A stretch of DNA of 64,000 bases from an uncultured Psychroserpens sp. (GTDB lineage Bacteria > Bacteroidota > Bacteroidia > Flavobacteriales > Flavobacteriaceae): NCBI RefSeq assembly GCF_947492715.1, contig NZ_CANLNS010000004.1, positions 186,001 to 250,000 on the forward strand. The letters run 5' to 3'. The notes under the pieces are model-generated. The model saw only the letters and a list, made by a program, of their open reading frames with translations, searched no databases and had not been told where the DNA came from. Shown here piece after piece: positions 43,440 through 52,978 of this stretch. Made by a program: the position numbers and the translations under genes. Within the stretch, counting starts at the first letter, position 1; every line of letters starts with the position of its first letter.

Positions 43440-46400
43440 ATGAAACGATTACTACTCACCTTTCTAGGTGTATGCACTATTACTGCATCTGCCCAAACCA
43501 AGTTATTACGTCAACCAACCTTACACAATGACGACGTTGTCTTCATTTATGCCAACGATCTTTGGAAAGCATCTGTAAATGGTGGCACAGCCATTAGACT
43601 CACTAGTGATGATGGCTATGAATTGAGCCCGCATTTTTCAAATGATGGAAAGTGGGTTGCTTTTTCTGCTCAATATGATGGGAATTTTGATGTATTTATA
43701 ATCCCAAGCGAAGGCGGGGAACCTAAACGTCTTACCTATCATTCTGCTGGCGATTTTGTTGAAGGTTGGACACCAGATGGAGAGGTTCTATTTCGATCGA
43801 GTCGTGAAGGCCGTCCTACTCAAACTAATAAGTTTTTTACTGTTTCTACTAAAGGCGGACTTCCAAAAGCGGTCGATATTCCTAGAGCAGCTTTTGGAGA
43901 AATAGCTCCAGATGGTAAACACATTGCTTATACGCCAATAACATCATGGGATCCGGAATGGCGGAACTATCGTGGTGGTCAAGCCATGCCCATTTGGATT
44001 GTTAACCTAAAAACAAAAGAACTTACTACAACGCCTCAATTAGATAAAGAACGTCACTTATACCCTGTTTGGATAAACAATATGGTGTATTATTTATCTG
44101 AGCGTGATTATACTAGCAATATATGGTCTTTCGATCCTGCAACTAAAACTGAAAAACAATTAACGTTTCATAAAAAGTTTGATGTTAAGAGCCTCGATGC
44201 AAGTGCAGATAAAATTGTTTATGAGCAAGGTGGTAGATTACACTTACTAGACCCTGTATCAGGAAATACCAAAACCCTTAACATCGATGTAAAAGCCGAT
44301 TTAAATTTCTCTCGTCCAAGATGGGAAAATGTAACTGGCAGACAATTGTCTAACCCTAATATCTCCCCTAATGGGAAACGAGCTGTTTTTGAACATAGAG
44401 GTGATATTTTTACAATCCCTAAAGAAAATGGAACATGGCGCAACTTAACCAATTCGTCTGGAGTAGCAGATCGCGCTCCTATTTGGTCGCCGAAAGGTGA
44501 TAAAATTGTATGGTTCTCAGATAAAACTGGAGAATACCAAATGACAATTGCAGATCAAGATGGTCAAAACCAATCCGTTATAAAACTCCCAAATAGCACA
44601 TTTTATTTCCAACCAGACTGGTCTCCAGATGGTAAATATATTGCTTACACTGACACCGATTTCAACATCTGGGTGATCAACTTAGAATCAAAAAAAGTTG
44701 TAAAAGCAGATACTGAAGGTTATGCTCATCCTAACCGATCTATGAACCCCGTTTGGTCACCTGATAGTAAATGGATTGCCTATGCGAAACAAAATGAAAG
44801 TAATTTCAAATCTATTTACGCCTACAACATAGACACTAAAAAAGTCATTCCAATTACCGATCCAATTGCAGATGCTATCAGCCCTGTTTGGGATGCTTCT
44901 GGAAAGTACCTATATACTCTTGCAAGCACAAATTATGGGCTAGCGACCGGATGGTTAGATATGAGTTCTTACGATCCAGAAACGACACGTAGTTTATATG
45001 CAGTTGTTTTAAGTGCTTCAGATAAAGCGCCAAACCATATTAAAACAGACGAAGAAACTGTTACTAAAAAGGACGATAATACAGATGATGAATCTAATGA
45101 GAATAAAAAAGACAGTGCTAACTCAGGAGTTTCTGTTACTATAGACACCATCGGCCTGTTTGATCGAGCAGTAGCCCTTAATCTTCCTAACGGAAACTAT
45201 GTAGCTTTGGCAAAAGCACCTAAAGGATTCGTTTTTGTTGCCGAAGCCATAGATGGTGGCAATGGTGTCAAAATTCACAGTTTTGATACTGAAAAAGACA
45301 AAGCCAATGATTTTGCCGATGGTATCCAGCAATTGGTAGTTTCCGAAGATCGAAATTCAATACTACTTAATAAAGCTGGACAATGGACCATTTCTGGTAC
45401 TAAAGGCAAACCTAATTTTTCAAAAGACAAAATAGATACAAACCTAAAAATAAAGGTCAATCCAAAAGATGAATACAAGCAAATATTTAAAGAGGGATGG
45501 CGCTTTATGCGAGATTTTCTTTATGTAGATAATGTCCATGGCGCACCATGGGATGATGTCTATAAATGGTATGCGCCATGGATAGAACACGTTAGACATA
45601 GAACTGATTTAAATTATGTTGTAGATATTATGAGTGGTGAGGTGGCCGTTGGGCATTCTTATGTATCTGGTGGAGATTTGCCAAATGTGGCTGTAGTTCC
45701 TGTTGGTTTATTAGGTGCAGATATTAAGGCTGTAAATGACAACTATCAAATTACAAAAATCTATTCTGGTGAACGTTGGAACCCTGGAACTCAAGGTCCT
45801 TTAGCTCAACCTGGTATAAATATCAATGAAGGTGATTATATTCTCGAAATTAATGGAGTTAAAACATCTGCAACTGTAAATCCGTATCAGCTATTAGAAC
45901 AAACGGCTGGTCGCGAAATTAATATCACTATTAACAGTAAACCTTCTATGGATGGCGCTCAAACTTATCTTATTAAACCTGTTAGAAGCGAACGAAATTT
46001 AAGATATGTAGATTGGGTTGAAAACAACCGTCGTAAAGTAGATGAGCTTTCAAACGGAAAATTGGCATATGTCTATGTGCCTAATACTGGCGGTGGAGGT
46101 TTTACATCGTTTAACCGTTATTACTTCTCACAGCAAGATAAAAAAGGAGCCATAATTGATGAGCGTAATAATGGTGGTGGATCGGCAGCAGATTATATGA
46201 TAGATATTATGAATCGTCAACTTTTTGGATATTTCAATAGTAAAACCGAAAGTAATAGACCATGGACAACTCCAATGGCAGGAATTTGGGGTCCAAAAGT
46301 GATGATTATTAATGAACGTGCAGGGTCTGGTGGTGACCTCTTACCTTATATGTTCAAAATGGCAAATATTGGTCCGCTAGTTGGTACTCGAACTTGGGGT

Positions 46401-46694
46401 GGTCTCGTAGGAACTTGGGACACACCACGTTTTATTGACGGAGGTCGTATGGTTGCTCCTCGTGGTGGCTTTTATGATATCAATGGAAACTGGGCTGTTG
46501 AAGGTGAAGGAATTGCTCCTGATATTGAAGTTATTCAAGACCCTAAATTAGTTCTTCAAGGCAAAGACCCACAATTAGAACGTGCCGTTCAGGAGGCCAT
46601 GAGATTACTAAAAAACAACGAATTTGAATTAATGCCAGAACCTAAGGCTCCTATAAGGTCTAAACGTCCTAAAGGATATAAAAACGATAACTAA
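43440..46694 (+). CDS. Tricorn-like S41 peptidase with PD40 propellers and PDZ
   Basis: A 1084-residue exported protease with a signal peptide ending at ASAQ (about 19). The order is a PD40/beta-propeller region (about 30-520, with blades such as ISPNGKRAVFEH and WSPDGKYIAYTD), an acidic linker (KKDDNTDDESNENKKD), a Tricorn C1 domain, a PDZ domain (about 770-850) and an S41 protease domain. The latter has VGHSYVSGGD (likely catalytic histidine), NERAGSGGDLLPYM (likely nucleophile in GSGGD) and AVEGEGIAPDIEV (glutamate). It probably degrades peptides in the periplasm as a large oligomer. The ATP-grasp gene begins one base after its stop codon. Confidence 0.95.
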   Translation: MKRLLLTFLGVCTITASAQTKLLRQPTLHNDDVVFIYANDLWKASVNGGTAIRLTSDDGYELSPHFSNDGKWVAFSAQYDGNFDVFIIPSEGGEPKRLTYHSAGDFVEGWTPDGEVLFRSSREGRPTQTNKFFTVSTKGGLPKAVDIPRAAFGEIAPDGKHIAYTPITSWDPEWRNYRGGQAMPIWIVNLKTKELTTTPQLDKERHLYPVWINNMVYYLSERDYTSNIWSFDPATKTEKQLTFHKKFDVKSLDASADKIVYEQGGRLHLLDPVSGNTKTLNIDVKADLNFSRPRWENVTGRQLSNPNISPNGKRAVFEHRGDIFTIPKENGTWRNLTNSSGVADRAPIWSPKGDKIVWFSDKTGEYQMTIADQDGQNQSVIKLPNSTFYFQPDWSPDGKYIAYTDTDFNIWVINLESKKVVKADTEGYAHPNRSMNPVWSPDSKWIAYAKQNESNFKSIYAYNIDTKKVIPITDPIADAISPVWDASGKYLYTLASTNYGLATGWLDMSSYDPETTRSLYAVVLSASDKAPNHIKTDEETVTKKDDNTDDESNENKKDSANSGVSVTIDTIGLFDRAVALNLPNGNYVALAKAPKGFVFVAEAIDGGNGVKIHSFDTEKDKANDFADGIQQLVVSEDRNSILLNKAGQWTISGTKGKPNFSKDKIDTNLKIKVNPKDEYKQIFKEGWRFMRDFLYVDNVHGAPWDDVYKWYAPWIEHVRHRTDLNYVVDIMSGEVAVGHSYVSGGDLPNVAVVPVGLLGADIKAVNDNYQITKIYSGERWNPGTQGPLAQPGININEGDYILEINGVKTSATVNPYQLLEQTAGREINITINSKPSMDGAQTYLIKPVRSERNLRYVDWVENNRRKVDELSNGKLAYVYVPNTGGGGFTSFNRYYFSQQDKKGAIIDERNNGGGSAADYMIDIMNRQLFGYFNSKTESNRPWTTPMAGIWGPKVMIINERAGSGGDLLPYMFKMANIGPLVGTRTWGGLVGTWDTPRFIDGGRMVAPRGGFYDINGNWAVEGEGIAPDIEVIQDPKLVLQGKDPQLERAVQEAMRLLKNNEFELMPEPKAPIRSKRPKGYKNDN

Positions 46695-46695
46695 T

Positions 46696-47598
46696 TTGAA
46701 TACATTATATGATGTGGTTATCCTAACAGATAATCGCTACCTTAACGATTCTAAAACCGACACTTACAAACATAATGTCTACTATGAAGACCGTTTGGTG
46801 TATCATGCCCTAGAGCAACTTGGCTTAAAAACCTTACGTCTTGCTTGGGATGATATGTTTTTTGACTGGTCTACAACTAAGGCAGTCCTATTTCGTACAA
46901 CTTGGGATTATTTTGACCGTTTTGATGAGTTTTCAGTATGGCTAGAAAAGGTTACAAAACAAACAACACTTTTAAATTCGGAAGCGATTATCCGTTGGAA
47001 CATTGATAAACATTACTTGCTCGATCTACAAAATAACGGTATCCATATTGCCGAAAGTCATTTTATAGAGCAAGGTGCTCAAGTCTCCTTGACCCAACTT
47101 CACGATATTCTTAACTGGAAAGAAACTGTTCTAAAGCCTTGTGTTTCTGGTGCAGCTAGACATACTTACAAGTTAAATCGGGCTAACTTAGCCGAGCATG
47201 AAAGCCTCTTTCAAGAACTCATTAAAAACGAGGCTATGATGTTACAACCTTTTCAATACAACATTGTATCTAAAGGAGAAGTCTCTATGATGGTTTTTAA
47301 TGGCACATTTACACATGCCATCTTGAAAAAAGCAAAAGATGGAGACTTTAGAGTACAAGACGATTTTGGTGGCAGTATTGAAGATTATACCGCTTCTTCA
47401 GAAGAAATTGCCTTTGCAGAGGCTTGTGTGAGAGCGTGTTTAGAACAACCTATTTATGCTCGTGTTGATATCTTTGAGGATAATCAAGGACGTATTGCGC
47501 TTTCAGAGTTAGAACTTATAGAACCCGAACTGTGGTTTAGACGCCATAAACCATCAGCTATGATGTTGGCCAAAGGGATTAAAGAAAAATTAGATTGA
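46696..47598 (+). CDS. ATP-grasp ligase-like protein (RimK/glutathione-synthetase fold)
   Basis: A 300-residue soluble protein. It is read from TTG at 46696-46698 because the family start YDVVILTDNRY follows at once and no ATG occurs before it. The ATP-grasp features are VLFRTTWDYFDRFDEF, WNIDKHYLLDLQNNGI, the ATP-lysine segment KETVLKPCVSGAARHT, MLQPFQ...GEVSMMVFNG and the metal-binding region ALSELELIEPELWF. Such proteins join an amino acid or peptide to a carboxylate; the substrates are unknown. Its start lies one base after the Tricorn-like gene, suggesting translational coupling. Confidence 0.85.
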   Translation: MNTLYDVVILTDNRYLNDSKTDTYKHNVYYEDRLVYHALEQLGLKTLRLAWDDMFFDWSTTKAVLFRTTWDYFDRFDEFSVWLEKVTKQTTLLNSEAIIRWNIDKHYLLDLQNNGIHIAESHFIEQGAQVSLTQLHDILNWKETVLKPCVSGAARHTYKLNRANLAEHESLFQELIKNEAMMLQPFQYNIVSKGEVSMMVFNGTFTHAILKKAKDGDFRVQDDFGGSIEDYTASSEEIAFAEACVRACLEQPIYARVDIFEDNQGRIALSELELIEPELWFRRHKPSAMMLAKGIKEKLD

Positions 47599-47654
47599 GG
47601 TGTTAACCTGAATTTGTATTCAAAACCTAATTAGAATTAAGATTCATTATTCAA

Positions 47655-47662
47655 TACATTTG
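47655..47662 (+). promoter_or_regulatory. Bacteroidota -7 element TACATTTG
   Basis: TACATTTG lies 16 bases before the GTG start at 47679 and fits TAnnTTTG. It separates the membrane-protein pair from the upstream Tricorn/ATP-grasp unit. Confidence 0.3.
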
Positions 47663-47678
47663 TAAAAACAATTTCAAA

Positions 47679-48971
47679 GTGCCTAAACCTAAAAAAATCT
47701 TTAAAATTATTGGAGGTGTTATCATTTTCTTTACATTACCTACACTCCTATTCTTTGCTTTTATGTATCTGAAATATGATGAAGATTTGCCAACAGGCGC
47801 GCAAGGAAAAGCTGCAGATCAACTTGCCGTTAGAATGCTTAACGCACTTAATTACGAGGCTTACCAAGCTACAGATTATATAGAGTTTACTTTTAAAAAG
47901 CGTCATCATTTCAAATGGTATAAAACTGAAAACAGATGCGAAGTGTATTGGAAAAATATAAAGGTGAATCTAGATTTAGCCAATCATGATAATTCTGAAG
48001 TTTTTGTTTCTGAAGAACCTTATTATGGTGAGGATCTACATGAGTTTATTCACAAAGCCGAAGATTTATTTAATAATGATACATTCTGGCTGGTAGCGCC
48101 TTACAAAGTGTTTGACGAAGGTGTAGAGCGTAGATTGATAAAAACAAATAACGGTAAAGATGCACTTTTAGTGACTTATACTAATGGAGGTTCTACACCA
48201 GGAGATTCTTATTTATGGCATTTTGACGATAACGGAAAACCTAAAAGTTATCAAATGTGGGTAGACATTTTACCTATTAACGGACTCAAAGCGTCGTGGT
48301 CTAATTGGACAACAACACAAACTGAAGCCCAACTTCCTACGTTTCATAAACTATTAGTTATAGGTCTAGAAATTGATGATATTAAAACAACTCCTGAAGT
48401 CAAAACAACTTATTATTATCCTTATAAAAACTTTATTGAAGAAGAAACATCAAAATTAGACGTCAGCTTGGATTCTTTAGACAATTTCAATGGACTTATT
48501 GACCGTCTTTCAGCGAACTGTAAAAACGAAAAAGAAACCATACTTAATTTTAAAAATGAGGCCTACAACTTTAAAGTAATGGCTAATTATAACTGTAACG
48601 TAGTTATATGCCACAAATACAGAAATATTCTTCAAATTAAAAATGAGACCTTAAGACATGCGGCAATTAATGATAAACCTCTAGATAGCCTATATAAGTA
48701 TCTCCATATTCAAGCCACCAATAAAGGCAAAGACCCTAAATTCTCTATGAGTAAGAATGTTGTAGTTGTGCAAATTAGCCAAGACTCTTTAACTCCAATA
48801 ACGCAAACAAAGTCTGTACTTATTAATTTGCTTAAAACATTTAATCAAATTAATAAAGAGCAAAACGATTCGTTGTCATTGTTTATAGATTTTCGTAAAT
48901 ATTTCATCACCGATTTTCCGGCACCACCGCCACCACCTGCTAATATTGAACCAATTCATTTAATAAATTAA
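47679..48971 (+). CDS. Hypothetical membrane-anchored protein, 430 residues
   Basis: I do not recognise a family. It starts with GTG at 47679, followed by lysines and a single membrane anchor (about 10-31, IIGGVIIFFTLPTLLFFAFM). The large extracytoplasmic part has an N-terminal half (about 45-260) that looks like a periplasmic alpha/beta domain, with RHHFKWYKTENRCEVYWKN and YLWHFDDNGKPKSYQMWVD. A helix-rich second half follows, ending in proline-rich APPPPPANI. Two cysteines in the second half (NYNCNVVICHKY) could pair. The next gene begins two bases later, so they form an operon. Confidence 0.8.
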   Translation: MPKPKKIFKIIGGVIIFFTLPTLLFFAFMYLKYDEDLPTGAQGKAADQLAVRMLNALNYEAYQATDYIEFTFKKRHHFKWYKTENRCEVYWKNIKVNLDLANHDNSEVFVSEEPYYGEDLHEFIHKAEDLFNNDTFWLVAPYKVFDEGVERRLIKTNNGKDALLVTYTNGGSTPGDSYLWHFDDNGKPKSYQMWVDILPINGLKASWSNWTTTQTEAQLPTFHKLLVIGLEIDDIKTTPEVKTTYYYPYKNFIEEETSKLDVSLDSLDNFNGLIDRLSANCKNEKETILNFKNEAYNFKVMANYNCNVVICHKYRNILQIKNETLRHAAINDKPLDSLYKYLHIQATNKGKDPKFSMSKNVVVVQISQDSLTPITQTKSVLINLLKTFNQINKEQNDSLSLFIDFRKYFITDFPAPPPPPANIEPIHLIN

Positions 48972-48973
48972 GA

Positions 48974-49351
48974 ATGAAAGAAATCTTTGATCTTACCTAT
49001 AGATTTCTCATGTTTCTATCTCGATTAACAGGCTTTAGTTATAAAGAGATTAACATCATAGTTTGGTTTATTGTTATCCCATTTTCTTGGGCGTTCCTTA
49101 TAGATAAAATAAGAGAGAAGCATTATTTTAAAATAGGCTTCGCTTTAATTACAACAGTTGTTCTAATCTTCACTAAAGATTTTCAAGAATTCTCCAATAC
49201 ACTATTCGAAGTCTCCGCAAATTTTCTGAGGCGTTTTGATGGCATAGGAAGTAATTACATAACGTCCTCAGTAATTATCTGTTTACTGATACCATGTATT
49301 ATTTATATTATTTTGATTAGAAAGGCGTATTTTAAAAAAAGTAAGATCTAA
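48974..49351 (+). CDS. Small membrane protein, 125 residues
   Basis: No family recognised. Three hydrophobic segments are visible: about 28-45 (INIIVWFIVIPFSWAFLI), about 53-68 (IGFALITTVVLIFTK) and about 96-116 (SSVIICLLIPCIIYIILIR). There is a basic C-terminus (KAYFKKSKI). It follows the 430-residue membrane-anchored protein by two bases and probably works with it. It is convergent with the next gene with one base between stop codons. A distant link to other small flavobacterial membrane proteins is possible but cannot be argued from sequence alone. Confidence 0.75.
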   Translation: MKEIFDLTYRFLMFLSRLTGFSYKEINIIVWFIVIPFSWAFLIDKIREKHYFKIGFALITTVVLIFTKDFQEFSNTLFEVSANFLRRFDGIGSNYITSSVIICLLIPCIIYIILIRKAYFKKSKI

Positions 49352-49352
49352 A

Positions 49353-49880
49353 TCATTTACTTTTCTGCCCTACAAACTGTTGCGATTTCAGTTTAAACAA
49401 AACATTAAATGTGGTTAAACTCCCATAACTACGAGTAATATATTGTTGCAAGTCAATCTTTTCTTGCTCATCTAGATTTTTACTAGAGTTAATTTTTTGT
49501 TCCATAACACGTAAGCGATCACGAACCATAGTAATCTTATGAAAAAACTGATTGATAGGCAGTTCCTTTCCTTGCAAACTTGTATCTCCTGGTTCCATTA
49601 CGAGCTTTCCTCCTCTCCATTTATCTGCTATAGGTACCACCTCAGAAACATCACTCCAACGTTTTAATATATGAACAAGACTACTTTCTACTTCAGCAAA
49701 ACTAATCGTATCCACATCATCTTCGCACAACTCTATCACCTCAAAATCACTGTCGATATCAATAGTCTCTAATCCGTTATCAATAAAGGTTACCCAGTAG
49801 TGTTTTGATGTCACATTGGTTACAACTCCTTTTCCGTACTCATTATGGTTGATTCTTGATCCTATTCCTAATAATTGCAT
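49353..49880 (-). CDS. Hypothetical protein with UvrD-type Tudor-like N-terminus
   Basis: A 175-residue soluble protein. Its first 45 residues, GSRINHNEYGKGVVTNVTSKHYWVTFIDNG, match the pattern of the small Tudor-like tail of UvrD/PcrA helicases (V.H..FG.G.V......V.F...G). The rest is helical (RVMEQKINSSKNLDEQEKIDLQQYIT) and I do not recognise it. It could bind a protein or RNA/DNA through the Tudor fold, but this is inference. It is transcribed alone and converges on the small membrane protein gene. Confidence 0.75.
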   Translation of the reverse strand: MQLLGIGSRINHNEYGKGVVTNVTSKHYWVTFIDNGLETIDIDSDFEVIELCEDDVDTISFAEVESSLVHILKRWSDVSEVVPIADKWRGGKLVMEPGDTSLQGKELPINQFFHKITMVRDRLRVMEQKINSSKNLDEQEKIDLQQYITRSYGSLTTFNVLFKLKSQQFVGQKSK

Positions 49881-50008
49881 TTGTATTCTAATTTTTTCCT
49901 GTTAATTTTTGTATAACAATGATACTAATAAAGCATAAGATTTACTAATTTTATAAGGTTGTCTCTAAAATCTACTTATGACCTTTACTAATTGAAATTC
50001 TATCTCAA

Positions 50009-51427
50009 ATGAAATTAAAACATCTCTTCTTTTCTGTATTTGGCCTTATTATTTTTAACTGTCAATCTCAAGAGCAACACGTCTGTTCTTTCGAGCAACA
50101 AATTAACGTAAATCATGATCGCTGTGGCTATGTTGATGTTCCTAATAATTGGGACAACAAAAAGGATGGGACGACAAAAATAGCTTATATCGTTATTGCA
50201 TCAACATCTGAAAACCGTAAAGACGATCCTTTAGTTTTTATTCAAGGTGGTCCAGGTGGTAGTGTTTTACCGTATGCAAACGTTTTCAGCGGATTAGCAC
50301 TTGATCCTGATCGCGACTTTATTATGTACGATCAACGTGGTATTGGGTTTTCAGATGAAATTTGCCCTAACTTAAGTGCGACCTTTTTAGAAGTTATGTC
50401 TGCTGATATCAGTTTAGACAAAGAAGATGAAACTCTGCTAAGCGTGAGTTCGGACTGCATGAAATCTCTAAAGGATCCAAACTTCAAAATGGCGTTTGGC
50501 ACAACTCAAAGCGCAAAAGATTTAGAGGCTTTAAGACAGCATTTAGGCTATAAGCAAGTTAATTTATTTGGCGGTTCATACGGAACGCGGTTAGGATTAA
50601 AATACATGGAGTTATATCCTAAAAGTATCAGATCATCTATTCTGTCTGGCCTGTTTCCTCCTGAAATAAGACTCTACCAGTACATATATACCAATTTAAA
50701 TAGGTCGCTACAAAAACTCTTTGATACTTGTGCAAATGATAGCAATTGTGCCAGCAAATACCCAAATTTAAAAGAAACATTTGAAACTGTTTGTAAGCAA
50801 TTAGACGACAAAGGACAATCGTTTATGATTAATGGGGACGAACTTATTTTGAATAAACAAGATTTCTTGTTACTTACCCAACAACTGTTGTATGACAGAC
50901 AAACAATTGGGCAAGTCCCATCATTTATTACAGCATTTAAAACCAATGACACCTCATCAATTATCAGGTCAGTTCAAGCCTTTGCATCACGTTTAGGCGT
51001 TATCAATGTTGCGACATATTGGTCTGTAAATGTAAAAGACGAAGGGGCGTTTAAAAATCAAAAATTCATTGCTAAAGACGAAAAGAAACATCCAAGTCTA
51101 GCCAATGGTATTAGCCTTTTTGCTTCAGACCCAGAGGTTTTAGAACTTTGGCCTTCAAAACGAAATTCAAATACCAAAATGCTTCCTGTGGTTTCAGATA
51201 TTCCAACATTTCTGATAAGTGGAGCGTGGGACCCAATAACACCGCCTTCAAACGCCGATAAAGCCGCTAAATCATTAAAAAATTCTAGCCATGTCGTTTT
51301 CCCATCAGATGGCCACTGTCCTATGAATAGTTGCTTCTTTCAAATGGCTCGAACGTTCCTAAACAATCCTATGCAAAAGGTAGACGATTCTTGTACAAAA
51401 TCGTCACAACCAATTGTATTTAACTAG
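50009..51427 (+). CDS. TAP-like alpha/beta hydrolase (prolyl/tripeptidyl aminopeptidase type), lipoprotein
   Basis: A 472-residue lipoprotein (FGLIIFNCQSQ, C18) of the alpha/beta hydrolase family with a C-terminal TAP domain. The N-terminal domain has FIQGGPGGSVLPYA (oxyanion), YDQRGIGFSD and the nucleophile elbow NLFGGSYGTRLGLKYM (serine in GGSYG). The TAP region ends with ISGAWDPITPPSNA (aspartate) and VVFPSDGHCPMNSC (histidine). Such enzymes remove N-terminal residues or short peptides, often proline-containing, and act outside the cytoplasm. It is convergent with the next hypothetical gene (gap nine bases) and is transcribed alone. Confidence 0.9.
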   Translation: MKLKHLFFSVFGLIIFNCQSQEQHVCSFEQQINVNHDRCGYVDVPNNWDNKKDGTTKIAYIVIASTSENRKDDPLVFIQGGPGGSVLPYANVFSGLALDPDRDFIMYDQRGIGFSDEICPNLSATFLEVMSADISLDKEDETLLSVSSDCMKSLKDPNFKMAFGTTQSAKDLEALRQHLGYKQVNLFGGSYGTRLGLKYMELYPKSIRSSILSGLFPPEIRLYQYIYTNLNRSLQKLFDTCANDSNCASKYPNLKETFETVCKQLDDKGQSFMINGDELILNKQDFLLLTQQLLYDRQTIGQVPSFITAFKTNDTSSIIRSVQAFASRLGVINVATYWSVNVKDEGAFKNQKFIAKDEKKHPSLANGISLFASDPEVLELWPSKRNSNTKMLPVVSDIPTFLISGAWDPITPPSNADKAAKSLKNSSHVVFPSDGHCPMNSCFFQMARTFLNNPMQKVDDSCTKSSQPIVFN

Positions 51428-51436
51428 ATAAATTAT

Positions 51437-52795
51437 TTAAGAATCTGAAATACATCCTTGCATCTGAAACATTCCTGTGACTTTCATTCCTTTTGTTAAG
51501 GTTTCGAATCTCATGTTTTCTGGAGTAACGTACATATCAATAGTAAAAAAGTCTTTAATCTCGTCATTGGTGATTAGCCTAACAGTCATGATATAAGCTT
51601 TTAAACTATGATCATCTAATAGACTGGTCTCTCTAAAATCTTCAACGTCTCCTATAAAATCAAAGCACCCAAAATTTGGGATGTCTTTACTAGGAAAATA
51701 TCCTGTAAACTCATCACTATATGACACTTCACCAGACTTATCATTAGTATGAATATCTAATACGAATGCAATACCGCTAATATGAATATCCAAGTTTTTC
51801 TCGGTAAGATACCTACTTCTATGTTCAGCATAATCGGTTGCATAATACCAAATCCCAAAGGTATCTCTTGCCTTACCCGAAACAATAGCTTCTAAATTGT
51901 CGACATTTTCCCATTCTTGAATATCACGATGTTCAACATCAACAACGTATTGTGTTTTAATCACAGGCATTAGTGTTATAGGATCTCCTGCTTTTAATAC
52001 GCCTTTAAAATCCACATCATCAAAACTCACATTAGATGTCACAATCCCAGAGTTCTCATCATCGTCTACTCCAACCATCGCCAAGGCAAAATACTCTTTT
52101 AGTATTTGACTTCCGTCTTTATTATTAAACCTGTCAAAACCAAAAATTCCGCTCCAAGTATTATTTAAACCATGTGCATTAGATTTAGTTATTGTAAGTC
52201 CGATATCATTAGTAACCGCTGGGATTTCCATAGTAACTCTATCCTGGAAATAATCCTTCTCTTCGAGTTGTGTTTTAAAAACCGCATTATTTTCTTCGTG
52301 AGAATATCCAAATAGTCCGTGATAATTGATGCCCTCTTCATCAAAAGTGTAAGGCATAGCAATATGCCCTTTTTCAAGATGACTAAAACCATAGGCAATT
52401 GAAATAGATTTAAATTCGTTGTCTTGAAGTGCCACATCATGACTTTTATTTTCTGAATCAAACTCAGAGTGATATAAAATAGCATACGATTTAATTTGAC
52501 CTGTCGCTAATTCTTTTTCAAAACGTTCTTTCATGAGTTCTACAACAACGTCCGAATTAAGTGAATAAGCACCACTCTCATCAAAAACATATAAGAAACC
52601 AACAAGCTCTCCATTAGGCTTTTCATATGCTGAAATTGGAGCATAATTACCCTGCTGTTGCATTCCTGTATAACACATCAAATAAGCATAATAAGGTTCT
52701 AACGGTTTAAATAATTCATTTTCAGAAGTATGTTCTGTCTTGTTATTTGGTGTGTTTTTGCTGTTTTTTTTATTGAAAAAATCGAATAATCCCAT
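51437..52795 (-). CDS. Hypothetical protein, 452 residues
   Basis: I do not recognise the family. It has no signal peptide; the N-terminus is MGLFDFFNKKNSKNTPNN, a short amphipathic start with an asparagine-rich linker. The first half (about 30-215) contains YLMCYTGMQQQGNYAP and the second half (about 215-452) contains GDPITLMPVIKTQYVVD and FTGYFPSKDIPNFGCFDFIG. It looks like a cytoplasmic beta-rich protein of two similar-sized parts, perhaps related to bacterial immunity-like or DUF2185/DUF4241-type proteins, but no motif decides this. It faces uvrA divergently across about 180 bases. Confidence 0.7.
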   Translation of the reverse strand: MGLFDFFNKKNSKNTPNNKTEHTSENELFKPLEPYYAYLMCYTGMQQQGNYAPISAYEKPNGELVGFLYVFDESGAYSLNSDVVVELMKERFEKELATGQIKSYAILYHSEFDSENKSHDVALQDNEFKSISIAYGFSHLEKGHIAMPYTFDEEGINYHGLFGYSHEENNAVFKTQLEEKDYFQDRVTMEIPAVTNDIGLTITKSNAHGLNNTWSGIFGFDRFNNKDGSQILKEYFALAMVGVDDDENSGIVTSNVSFDDVDFKGVLKAGDPITLMPVIKTQYVVDVEHRDIQEWENVDNLEAIVSGKARDTFGIWYYATDYAEHRSRYLTEKNLDIHISGIAFVLDIHTNDKSGEVSYSDEFTGYFPSKDIPNFGCFDFIGDVEDFRETSLLDDHSLKAYIMTVRLITNDEIKDFFTIDMYVTPENMRFETLTKGMKVTGMFQMQGCISDS

Positions 52796-52932
52796 ACTAG
52801 TTTTCTATTGAAAATTACAGAAACCAAGGTAATAAAAAGCACAAATTTTTAACCATAAAGTGTCTAAAATTTAGAACAAACTTTTAACAAAACCCTAAAT
52901 GACTCAGGCTTACTTTTTAAGCCTAAAATCAG

Positions 52933-52940
52933 TACCTTTG
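52933..52940 (+). promoter_or_regulatory. Bacteroidota -7 element TACCTTTG for uvrA
   Basis: TACCTTTG matches TAnnTTTG and lies 38 bases before the uvrA ATG at 52979. It supports that ATG over the TTG at 52946, which would leave almost no leader. No SOS-type box is recognisable. Confidence 0.4.
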
Positions 52941-52978
52941 CAACTTTGCTATTTAAACAAACAATTTCAATATCATTT

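Noticed and set aside
52946-52978. Eleven-codon N-terminal extension of uvrA from a TTG start
   Set aside because: The UvrA consensus begins just after the ATG at 52979, and the TTG lies almost on top of the TACCTTTG promoter element.
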